This document shows, piece by piece, positions 1-7,321 of a stretch of DNA of 42,016 nt. The notes under the pieces were generated by a model. The model saw only the letters and a program-made list of their open reading frames with translations, was not told where the DNA came from and did not search any database. Every line of letters starts with the position of its first letter. Positions within the stretch are counted from its first letter, which is position 1. Source of the DNA: JAGMCF01 sp964398885 (GTDB taxonomy: Bacteria; Cloacimonadota; Cloacimonadia; JGIOTU-2); assembly GCA_964398885.1 (NCBI GenBank), contig CAYNOU010000018.1:1-42016 (forward strand), written 5' to 3'. The position numbers and the translations under genes were made by a program.

Positions 1-1
1 A

Positions 2-2179
2 ATATATGAAATCTCTTCTTTGGAGAAAAATCAAGATTGGGCTGGAATTGTATTTCAGTTTATTCAAAATCCCCCAGTTCAGAGTATTATTAAATATGTA
101 GAAATTGAGTATGGAAGAAATATCATAGTTCAGTATGGTTCATTTAGCAAGGCTACTCAATATAATGAAATTGAAGGTAGAGATGATATATTGAGATCCA
201 CTGATTTATTATATGTTGGATATTGCTATGTACATGATAATATTGGATTTGGAATTTCCGAAGGCGATCCTGTAGAATGTAATTTAGTAAGAAATAATAG
301 TGGTGGCGGTATTCACAGAGTAAGTTCAGATATATTAAATAACATTGTAGAGGACAATTTCGGACCGGGCATTTATAATGAAGGTGGATGTAATTCTTTT
401 ATTACCGGAAACATTGTAAGAGGAAACTCAAATAATGGCATAATACAAAGTGATGGAGTTGGTAATCTAATAACAATAAATTATAATATCATATACAATA
501 ACTCTGGTTTTGGTATAAAGTATCTTTGTAATTATGATAGCTATAATAACCAAGTTTTTAATAATACTTTAATGAACAATCAAGTAGGAATTATTTTCCA
601 AACGGCACCTCTTATACCATGGGGATATACATCTCCTATAATATATCATAACAATTTGATTAGAAACAAACCGTATGAAGCCCGTGCGCAAGGTAGTAAT
701 CCTAATCGCGATTTCAATGCCCAAAATAATTACTGGGGCACTACTAATACTGACTCTATTGATGCCTGGATTTGGGATTATTACGATGATTTTGATCTCT
801 CTAAAGTTTTGTATCAACCCTTTGAAACCGAACCAATTGTAGATGCTCCGGGTTTTCTCTATCAGGTAGAATTCAATCCTCCTCCACCAATTGGATGTGA
901 AGTGGATACATTTAATCTAATTTTCAGCAAACCAATGGACATAAGCATTCAACCCTATGTTACTTTTGGTGTTTGTGATCCATGGACACAGAATATCATA
1001 GTAGGAGATTGGTCTGATAGTACCCACTGGCAGGGTACTTATGAATTTAATATAATGACAGGGGATGGTATAAATAATCTCAGAGTAACTTCAGCAAAGG
1101 ATTGTGAAGGAATGGAAATTCCAAAGGATACAAATTTTTCTTTTGTGGTTGATGCTACCGGAGCTGCTTCCGGTGGTTTTATTGCCCAGGCAGGTATTGA
1201 AAAAGTAGATTTGGGATGGCACAGTCCTGATTTAGTGGATTTAATGGGCTACAATATGTATAGATATCACGAAATTTCAAGGTCTGATTTTTCCGATCCT
1301 ATCCTTATAAATACTTCAATGATAACAGATACAACCTACTGCGATATTTCTGTGACTCCCAACATTACTTATTATTATATGTACACATGTATAAGCACAG
1401 ATTTAATTGAAAGTGATTATTCTGATCCTGCAATTGCAACTCCGTTTAACGCTGCCTATGCAAACATCAAAGTTTTCCTTGAAGGTCCTTATAATGCAAC
1501 AAGTGATACAATGGAGTGTTCTTTAACACTTCCAACAACATCACCTTACGATAGTGAAGATATTGGTTCATTGCCTACAGTTACAGGTCACAGTCTTGTA
1601 GATTGGATTCAAGTAAAACTAAGAACCACTGCAATCGGTTCAACAGTAGATTCTTGCAATGCATTCTTATTAGAAGACGGTTCAGTTGTAGATGTAAATG
1701 GTAACAGCAGTTTTCCATTTTATAATACATCTGGAAATGAGTATTATATTGTTATTCATCATAGAAATCATCTAAATATAATGAGTGCTGTAAAGCATAC
1801 TTTTGGTAGTTCTCAGGGAGAAGCAACAAATATTGATTTAACAATTTCAGGTTCAATATATGGAGATGGCTATCAGGAATTAGAAACAGGAATAATCGGA
1901 ATGTATACAGGAGATATCAACAATGACGGAGAGGTAACCACATCAGATTATACTAACTGGTATAATGCATATATAACAGGTTCATCAGGTTATCAAACAA
2001 CAGATTTGAATATGGATGGAGAAGTAATTACATCCGATTATACAAAATGGTATAATAATTTTATCGTAGGAGCAAGTTCATCAATTCCCAACCAAATAGG
2101 AAAATCTTCTTGTGGCTCTAAAAAGATTATTTTAAGAAAAATTGAAGAAAATATTAGTAAAGATGGTTCTGTAAAGTGA
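2..2179 (+). CDS. Secreted beta-helix protein with dockerin repeats (5' end outside window)
   Basis: The frame is open to the left edge (it reads IYEISSLEK before the first TTG at 20), so the true start and any signal peptide lie upstream. From the start of the window to about residue 240 there are short NN-, GN- and NGI-containing turns (NNSGGGIH, FGPGIYNEGG, NGIIQSDG) typical of a right-handed parallel beta-helix. An Ig-like region (about 285-390, SKPMDISIQP) and a fibronectin-III-like region (about 395-475, YNMYRYHEI) follow. Near 631-680 are two calcium-loop repeats, GDINNDGEVTTSDYTNWY and TDLNMDGEVITSDYTKWY, which fit a type I dockerin. Beta-helix domains often bind or cleave polysaccharides, but no catalytic residues could be identified. 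No T9SS tail is visible; the end is a lysine-rich segment. Confidence 0.8.
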   Translation: MYEISSLEKNQDWAGIVFQFIQNPPVQSIIKYVEIEYGRNIIVQYGSFSKATQYNEIEGRDDILRSTDLLYVGYCYVHDNIGFGISEGDPVECNLVRNNSGGGIHRVSSDILNNIVEDNFGPGIYNEGGCNSFITGNIVRGNSNNGIIQSDGVGNLITINYNIIYNNSGFGIKYLCNYDSYNNQVFNNTLMNNQVGIIFQTAPLIPWGYTSPIIYHNNLIRNKPYEARAQGSNPNRDFNAQNNYWGTTNTDSIDAWIWDYYDDFDLSKVLYQPFETEPIVDAPGFLYQVEFNPPPPIGCEVDTFNLIFSKPMDISIQPYVTFGVCDPWTQNIIVGDWSDSTHWQGTYEFNIMTGDGINNLRVTSAKDCEGMEIPKDTNFSFVVDATGAASGGFIAQAGIEKVDLGWHSPDLVDLMGYNMYRYHEISRSDFSDPILINTSMITDTTYCDISVTPNITYYYMYTCISTDLIESDYSDPAIATPFNAAYANIKVFLEGPYNATSDTMECSLTLPTTSPYDSEDIGSLPTVTGHSLVDWIQVKLRTTAIGSTVDSCNAFLLEDGSVVDVNGNSSFPFYNTSGNEYYIVIHHRNHLNIMSAVKHTFGSSQGEATNIDLTISGSIYGDGYQELETGIIGMYTGDINNDGEVTTSDYTNWYNAYITGSSGYQTTDLNMDGEVITSDYTKWYNNFIVGASSSIPNQIGKSSCGSKKIILRKIEENISKDGSVK

Positions 2180-2199
2180 AAAAAATTCTGAAAGGAATA

Positions 2200-2287
2200 C
2201 CTCATTCCCTAACCCTTTCTCCTAAAAGGAGAAAAGGAACTGTCAACTTGTGTTTCCTCTCCTTTTAGGAGAGGATTAAGGTGAGGT
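2200..2287. repeat. Dispersed palindromic repeat, copy A
   Basis: The element starts CCTCATTCCCTAACCC and ends GGATTAAGGTGAGG. It contains two hairpins, TCTCCTAAAAGGAGA and CTCTCCTTTTAGGAGAG. It is related to the copies at 32378-32453 and 32925-33001 but diverged. It fills the gap between two secreted-protein genes. Confidence 0.8.
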
Positions 2288-2341
2288 TAAAAAAGGCTCT
2301 ATTTTGCAGAACTCATCTAAAAAAATTCCTTAGGAGGAAAC

Positions 2342-3499
2342 ATGAAAAACAAGTTAAAAATTAGCAAAAGGTTGGTCATTTTACTTATTATCAGCTTAAT
2401 AATGCCGGTAACAATATTAGCTGATACAGTTGCCTTTAAAACTGTTGTAAGCAAAAATGATATGTCAGCAGGTGGTGATTTCTGGTTGGATGTGCAAATG
2501 CAAATAACTGCTGGCACAAGCCCGAGAACACTCAATTCTCTAACAGCCGATGTGTATTTTGGAAATGAGATAAGTTATGCGAGTGCTGATAACTGGGCTT
2601 ATAGTTTTCTTGATGGATATTCAAGAATTGCAAATGATTTAACAACCTATATTCGTGTAGGAACAACCGGTAATAATGTAAATGCAAATGGTGATGGAAC
2701 TCCGGCAGGTTGGAATGTAACAACTTCCTGGCAAACTGTTGTAACTCTAAAGTTCACAATTGCCACAGCAACATCAGTAAATATTTCAATTAGTGATGCA
2801 ACCGATGCTGCAGCTTATTTCAATAATCTTCACAATAACCCTCAAAGTGGAGTAACAGACTGGACAGTCACTAATGAAGATACTGGTGAAGTTACGCTAC
2901 CGGTAGAGTTGACAGCATTTTCTGCAGTTTATATAATTAATGAATTTGTCAAAGTGGAATGGTCCACTGCAAGTGAAACTGATGTACAAGGTTTTAATAT
3001 CTATCGTTCAGAATTAAACAACTTTAATTCTGTTGGAAATCATATTAATTCATCACTTATTTCAGGAGCAGGCACAACTACAGAACCGCAACATTATTCT
3101 TTTATTGATGAAGTTGCAGATCCTTATTTACAATATTATTATTGGTTAGAATCAGTTGATTTTGGTGGAATTTCTGAATATTATGGGCCCGCTAAATATG
3201 TTCCCGGAGATAGCGATGGAGACCAGGAAGTCGATTTGTATTCATCAACAATTCTATATAATAATTATCCAAATCCTGCTATTCACACAACAACTATCAA
3301 ATATCAGTTGAAAGGTAGTATTCTTAATCAAAATGCAATAATTTCAATTTATAATATTAAGGGAGAATTAGTAAAAGCAATTGAAGGGACAAAAGGTAAA
3401 GCAGAATTTGATGTATCCAACTTCCCAAATGGAATCTATTTTTATCAACTTAAAACAAGTAATTATAACGAAGTAAAGAAGATGATTATTATTAGATAA
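2342..3499 (+). CDS. Secreted protein with T9SS type A sorting domain
   Basis: A signal peptide (MKNKLKISKRLVILLIISL, cleavage near ILA-DT, residue 28) leads into a beta-rich region to about residue 180. LPVELTAFSAVY follows, a linker common before fibronectin-like modules in Bacteroidetes and Cloacimonadota surface proteins, with a FN3-like module at about 195-290. The last 80 residues (LYNNYPNPAIHTT ... ISIYNIKGELVK ... NGIYFYQLKT ... KKMIIIR) are a textbook Por secretion system C-terminal sorting domain, so the product should cross the outer membrane by type IX secretion. The N-terminal domain is not recognised; a cohesin-like fold is conceivable but weak. The start is fixed by TTAGGAGGAAAC just before the ATG. 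A strong terminator follows. Confidence 0.88.
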   Translation: MKNKLKISKRLVILLIISLIMPVTILADTVAFKTVVSKNDMSAGGDFWLDVQMQITAGTSPRTLNSLTADVYFGNEISYASADNWAYSFLDGYSRIANDLTTYIRVGTTGNNVNANGDGTPAGWNVTTSWQTVVTLKFTIATATSVNISISDATDAAAYFNNLHNNPQSGVTDWTVTNEDTGEVTLPVELTAFSAVYIINEFVKVEWSTASETDVQGFNIYRSELNNFNSVGNHINSSLISGAGTTTEPQHYSFIDEVADPYLQYYYWLESVDFGGISEYYGPAKYVPGDSDGDQEVDLYSSTILYNNYPNPAIHTTTIKYQLKGSILNQNAIISIYNIKGELVKAIEGTKGKAEFDVSNFPNGIYFYQLKTSNYNEVKKMIIIR

Positions 3500-3507
3500 A
3501 ATCACCC

Positions 3508-3545
3508 AGACCTTCAAGGTTTTCAAAACCTTGAAGGTCTTTTTG
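3508..3545 (+). terminator. Rho-independent terminator
   Basis: A perfect 16-bp stem (AGACCTTCAAGGTTTT with its exact complement at 3525-3540) closes around one unpaired base and runs into TTTTT. It lies 9 bases after the T9SS gene stop and should end that transcript. Confidence 0.92.
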
Positions 3546-3600
3546 TAAAGAAGCAGTCTTTTCCCGGGCAGCCATGGACCAATCCATGACTGATATGGAA

Positions 3601-3670
3601 CCCGATTCGGGTTTTCTGCTAATTTATTTTCTAATAGAATTATTTAGATAAAACAAAAAACCGAATCGGG
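3601..3670. repeat. Inverted pair of CCCGATTCGGG motifs
   Basis: CCCGATTCGGGTTT at 3601-3614 and AACCGAATCGGG at 3659-3670 are almost exact reverse complements, so they can form a long hairpin between the T9SS gene terminator and the 3' end of nfo. They are short members of the CCCGAT...ATCGGG palindrome family seen throughout the window. Confidence 0.6.
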
Positions 3671-3676
3671 CTTCTA

Positions 3677-4525
3677 CTACAACCTCAAACCCCTCAATAC
3701 CTTCAAATTTTCCACATCCATATTTATATCATCATCTTTTTTTGGAGTTTCAAGAACCATTGGAATATCGGAAAATCGATTATCATTCAGTAAATATCTG
3801 AAAGCTTCCAATCCAATCTCACCCTTTCCAATGTGCTGATGCCTGTCTTTTCTTGAGCCCAATGGTTTTTTTGAATCATTTAAATGAAAGACTTTTATTT
3901 TTTCTAAACCGATTATTTTGTCAAAATCATTGATAGTTTTTTCATAAGCTGATTTAGTTGAAATATCATAACCAGCTGCAAAAATATGGCAAGTATCCAT
4001 ACAAACTCCAAATTTCTCTTTTCTTTCAACTTTATTTAAGATATATTCAAGTTGTTCAAATTTATATCCCAGGTTTGTCCCTTGACCAGCAGTAGTTTCT
4101 AATAGAATTTTAACTTTACTGTCTGGATTTTTATTTAAAATATAATTGAAGTTTTCAATAATTTTGTGCAAACCCCATTCTTCACCTTTTCCGAGATGAG
4201 AACCCGGATGCATCACAAGATAGGGGAGATTAAGCTGCTCGCATCTTTTGATTTCGTCAATAAAGGCATCTATTGACTTCTTTTCTGTTTCAGAGTTTGG
4301 ACTGCAGAGGTTTATCAAATATGCATCGTGAGCAAAAATTGCAAAAGGTTTGTATTCTTCTTGAAGTCTATAAAATTTTTTAATTTCATTTTTGCTATAT
4401 GGTTTTGAAAACCAGCGATTATTGCTCTTTGTGAAGATTTGAATGGAATTGGCAGTTATGTTTTTTGCTCTTTCAAAAAGATTGAAAATACCACCTGCAA
4501 TAGAAATATGTGCACCTAAATTCAT
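3677..4525 (-). CDS. nfo: Endonuclease IV (AP endonuclease)
   Basis: Cleaves the DNA backbone 5' to abasic sites in base-excision repair. The protein is a TIM barrel of 282 residues, the normal size. The three-zinc ligand set is visible in order: H66 (FAHDAYL), H in VMHPGSH, E in LLETTAGQG, D and H in VCMDTCHIFAAGYD, H in HLNDSK, D and H in RKDRHQHIGKG, and E in VLETP. The start MNLGAHISIAGG is chosen over an upstream ATG because it matches family N-termini and is preceded by GGAGAAAG. It lies downstream of the DUF2851 gene on the same strand, separated by a palindromic repeat. Together with the DNA glycosylase-like fusion at 21623 it suggests a base-excision repair route. Confidence 0.97.
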   Translation of the reverse strand: MNLGAHISIAGGIFNLFERAKNITANSIQIFTKSNNRWFSKPYSKNEIKKFYRLQEEYKPFAIFAHDAYLINLCSPNSETEKKSIDAFIDEIKRCEQLNLPYLVMHPGSHLGKGEEWGLHKIIENFNYILNKNPDSKVKILLETTAGQGTNLGYKFEQLEYILNKVERKEKFGVCMDTCHIFAAGYDISTKSAYEKTINDFDKIIGLEKIKVFHLNDSKKPLGSRKDRHQHIGKGEIGLEAFRYLLNDNRFSDIPMVLETPKKDDDINMDVENLKVLRGLRL

Positions 4526-4544
4526 TCTTTCTCCAATAATTTTT

Positions 4545-4622
4545 AGCCACAAAATCACACAAAAAGATAAGAATTATATTTCGTGTCCCCGATTGAATCG
4601 GGGATCGTGTGATTTCGTGGCT
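4545..4622. repeat. Palindromic element between nfo and the DUF2851 gene
   Basis: Outer arms AGCCACAAAATCACAC (4545-4560) and GTGTGATTTCGTGGCT (4607-4622) pair with one mismatch. Inside the loop sits the perfect palindrome CCCCGATTGAATCGGGG (4587-4603). The left arm is the GTG-rich leader before nfo, and the right arm touches the DUF2851 stop codon. Confidence 0.8.
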
Positions 4623-5962
4623 TATTCTTTTGTCAGATTACGGATGCAGTTCCTACAATCATAATAATTGCAAAATTGATAATATAGTTGCAGCATCCCT
4701 TGTTGAATATGTAAATTTATTGCTCTATAATTTTTAATCTTACTCTGTAATCTGGTATACACAAATTTTGTAATATAATTTTCTGAGAGTTTAGGTAAGG
4801 ATAAATAAATCTTGTCTATTGTATCTTTCATTTCATTATAATTAAGAGTTTCAGCATAGATATGGGAAACTGGTAGCACAATGTTTGCAAAAATATCATC
4901 ACATCTTGACTTTCCAAGACCGTATTTAAAGTGCTCTTGATTATTATTGATTAATTCATAGAATTTGTTTTGCATGCTCCTTGACTTAATCTCAGTATCT
5001 TTCTTAATACTAAAGATTGAAATGATTTTATTTATCAGATTTACATCCAAAGAGGAAAAAAGAAACGGAGAAATTTGCCACATTCTGTACAATGGATGGT
5101 TTTGAGGCCTGATTCTGAAAAAATTCCATTCATTTTTGTTCATCAGATTACCATTAATTTGTTGATAAACCAATTCTTTTAAAGATACAAAGCTATTTAA
5201 AATTTTTTTATTCAAGAAGTTGAAATTGTAATCTTCAATGTTTATGCCACCTACAATTGCAAGGATACAAAACAAATCTACTGGATTTTTGCATATTTTA
5301 GAAAATCCTTGCAACTTTTGATAACTTAATGTTTTTGCGAGTTTTAGAAAAGGAATTTTATTTTTTGCATATCCAAGAGCCTCAAGAATTCCTTCATATA
5401 ATATTTGATTAAAGTCAGAGTTATATAATTCAGCAGCGAACCGTTTACATTTTCTTTCAAATCGTTTTCTACCTAAATTTAGAAGGATATTTAAGATTTC
5501 TTTATTTGAAAGTCCTGATTCAGCTAATAAACATTTGATACTGCCTTTTTGTAGTTTATCAAATGGTTTCTCACCATATTTCTTCCAGAGTTTTTCTATA
5601 CTTTCATCAAGATTATTTTCTAAAGTCAGAATAGGAATTTTATTACCGGATTCTGAAATAGTAAATAAAGTGTTCGGAGTTTTTTCAAACACAACATGAA
5701 GAATTACATTGTTATAATTAGGGTCTTCATGATGATTATGATTATGCCAGTCATATTCATATCTATGAATTTCAACATCGCCCTGAAATTTTTCATAATC
5801 TAAAAGAATTATGGCATTATGAAAATCTGGACCTGCATCTGTATTCCATTTTCCCTGATATAATATTTTTAATTCTTTACCATCACAGGTATGTAATTCC
5901 TTTTTTAGATGCTGTTCATCCCATATATGATAGAGAAAGTTTTCTGCTATTTTATCTTTCAT
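4622..5962 (-). CDS. DUF2851 family protein
   Basis: The N-terminal half carries the family pattern: EKFLYHIWD-like start (ENFLYHIWDEQHL), GKWNTDAGPDFHNAIILLD and GDVEIHRYEYDWHNHNHHED with its histidine cluster, then HVVFE. This region somewhat recalls nuclease folds, but no function is established. The C-terminus has a cysteine group (CNYYDCRNC) that may bind metal. The start MKDKIAENF at 5962 is preferred to the upstream ATG at 6028, which lies in a dispersed repeat; AAAGGATTTACAT before 5962 gives a fitting ribosome site. The family is common in Bacteroidetes. Length 446 residues. Confidence 0.85.
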   Translation of the reverse strand: MKDKIAENFLYHIWDEQHLKKELHTCDGKELKILYQGKWNTDAGPDFHNAIILLDYEKFQGDVEIHRYEYDWHNHNHHEDPNYNNVILHVVFEKTPNTLFTISESGNKIPILTLENNLDESIEKLWKKYGEKPFDKLQKGSIKCLLAESGLSNKEILNILLNLGRKRFERKCKRFAAELYNSDFNQILYEGILEALGYAKNKIPFLKLAKTLSYQKLQGFSKICKNPVDLFCILAIVGGINIEDYNFNFLNKKILNSFVSLKELVYQQINGNLMNKNEWNFFRIRPQNHPLYRMWQISPFLFSSLDVNLINKIISIFSIKKDTEIKSRSMQNKFYELINNNQEHFKYGLGKSRCDDIFANIVLPVSHIYAETLNYNEMKDTIDKIYLSLPKLSENYITKFVYTRLQSKIKNYRAINLHIQQGMLQLYYQFCNYYDCRNCIRNLTKE

Positions 5963-5966
5963 ATGT

Positions 5967-6066
5967 AAATCCTTTCGCCACAAAGGCACAAAGACACAGA
6001 GAAAATAAATATAAACTCTCATTCCCAAGCCCTCCCCAATTGAATTGGGGATTGGAAATGCTTACA
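5967..6066. repeat. Long repeat carrying a ribosome-binding site (copy 1)
   Basis: Nearly identical to 21272-21358: AATCCTTTCGCCACA, a CACAGAG/CACAAAG-rich run, the same AAATAAATATAAACTCTC block and TTCCCAAGCC. On the minus strand it ends in GGCGAAAGGATTT, so it supplies the Shine-Dalgarno of the DUF2851 gene. It contains the palindrome CCCCAATTGAATTGGGG (6034-6050), which replaces a different hairpin in copy 2. Confidence 0.88.
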
Positions 6067-6198
6067 ATTTATTTCATTAAATAGATTTTCAATGTTTTAT
6101 TATTTAAAACATCATCATTTTCCATAAGATAAATGTCAATATATTTAAATTATAATAGTATATTTTTTGTCAATTTTTTATTAAAAAAATAAAAAATC

Positions 6199-6230
6199 TT
6201 GACACAAAAAATTAACAGGGTTAGTAATAT
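6199..6230 (+). promoter_or_regulatory. Putative promoter of the HU gene
   Basis: TTGACA at 6199-6204 is followed after 17 bases by TAGTAA and after 20 by TAATAT. It lies in a very AT-rich gap 60 bases before the HU start. The -35 match is perfect; the choice of -10 box is uncertain. Confidence 0.5.
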
Positions 6231-6289
6231 GCAAGCAAATTGTTAATTATGGGATTAAGATTTGTAATTTATAAAATCAGGAGGATAAG

Positions 6290-6571
6290 ATGACTAAAGC
6301 TGATTTAGTTAGAGCAATTTCCCAGGAAACCGGGATAATTCTAAGTGATACTAAAATGATTGTAGATGCGCTTTTGAGTAATGTTAACAAAAGTATGGTT
6401 AGAGGAGAGCATATTGAAATAAGAGGATTTGGAACTTTTAAGAACAAGAAAAGGAAAGCACGTACTGCACGAAATCCAAATACAGGAGAAATCGTTAGAC
6501 TTCCCGAAAGAATTGTTCCTACATTTAAATTTTCAAAGTTCTTTATTACCGATATAATGAATAACAATTAA
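6290..6571 (+). CDS. HU/IHF-family DNA-binding protein
   Basis: Small histone-like protein that bends and compacts DNA. Its 93 residues show the family layout: N-terminal helices (MTKADLVRAISQETG, MIVDALLSNVNKSM), IEIRGFGTFKNKKRKARTAR, and the DNA-gripping arm RNPNTGEIVRLPERI followed by PTFKFSKFF. The arm without the HU-type PQTGKEI suggests an IHF-like subtype. AGGAGGATAAG before the ATG is a strong ribosome site. It is followed after 10 bases by a small ribosomal-peptide gene, so the two are probably co-transcribed. Confidence 0.95.
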   Translation: MTKADLVRAISQETGIILSDTKMIVDALLSNVNKSMVRGEHIEIRGFGTFKNKKRKARTARNPNTGEIVRLPERIVPTFKFSKFFITDIMNNN

Positions 6572-6581
6572 TGGAGATTTG

Positions 6582-6677
6582 ATGCCTTGCGGAAAAAAGA
6601 GGAAGAGAAAGAAAATCAATAAGCATAAGAGAAAAAAGATACTTCGTAAGAATCGTCACAAGAAAAAGCAGAGATAA
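6582..6677 (+). CDS. AURKAIP1/COX24 (mS38-like) small ribosomal peptide
   Basis: A 31-residue, extremely basic peptide: MPCGKKRKRKKINKHKRKKI followed by LRKNRHKKKQR. It matches the short proteins annotated in Bacteroidetes as AURKAIP1/COX24 domain proteins, relatives of the C-terminus of mitochondrial mS38 and of actinobacterial bS22, which bind the small ribosomal subunit. GGAG sits 7 bases before the ATG. It starts 10 bases after the HU stop. The gene is easily missed because of its length; the PxGKKRKR start and RKNRHKKK end make the call fairly firm. Confidence 0.85.
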   Translation: MPCGKKRKRKKINKHKRKKILRKNRHKKKQR

Positions 6678-6811
6678 CTTTCATATTTGTATTCTAAGTT
6701 TATATAATTCTATAAATAAAATTGAAATCTGGATATATTATATAGATAAAATTATAAATATCAAATGTAATTTTATTTTGGATACTTTAACCCCAGATAA
6801 AGAGAGATCTA

Positions 6812-7018
6812 ATGTTAAAAGAAAATATTCTAAATATTTTAGCGAAGTTATGTGCAATTGTTGCTGGTTTATTGATATTAATTGGTATTATTGATAAACT
6901 ATTCTTTCCACACAGTAATATTATACTCCAGCATGAAAATTACTTTATAGCAGCAAATCCGTTCATTCTTTTTGCAATCTTGCTTTATATTGCTGATCTA
7001 TCGCGAAGAAAGAAATAA
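6812..7018 (+). CDS. Small membrane protein, two transmembrane helices
   Basis: A 68-residue protein with hydrophobic helices at about 9-28 (ILAKLCAIVAGLLILIGII) and 46-63 (AANPFILFAILLYIADL), a polar loop with HSNIILQHENYF between them, and a basic tail SRRKK. AAAGAGAGA precedes the start. Family unknown and function not predictable. Confidence 0.6.
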   Translation: MLKENILNILAKLCAIVAGLLILIGIIDKLFFPHSNIILQHENYFIAANPFILFAILLYIADLSRRKK

Positions 7019-7080
7019 CTTATTAGGGGAAGAATTTTTTCATCGTTAAATCGATTGGATATTATACTTTGAATTTATTC

Positions 7081-7157
<77 letters not shown>

Positions 7158-7259
7158 ATTACTAAATAAAAATTATATTAACTTCTTAATGTCAAGAAAA
7201 TTACTAATCTGATTATCATTATTTTTCAGTATAAGTATTATAAATAAACTTTATAAAAT

Positions 7260-7289
7260 TTGACATATAAGTAAAAAAAATAATATTTA
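7260..7289 (+). promoter_or_regulatory. Putative lon promoter
   Basis: TTGACA at 7260-7265 is followed by TAATAT (spacing 15) or TATTTA (spacing 18), in an AT-rich stretch 33-60 bases before the Lon start. No heat-shock operator such as CIRCE was seen. Confidence 0.45.
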
Positions 7290-7321
7290 TTAAAAATTAT
7301 AATAAGGATTTTATAAGTAAA

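Noticed and set aside
4443..4664. Plus-strand open frame across nfo and the DUF2851 3' end
   Set aside because: It lies antisense to well-identified genes, has no ribosome site and no recognisable family pattern.
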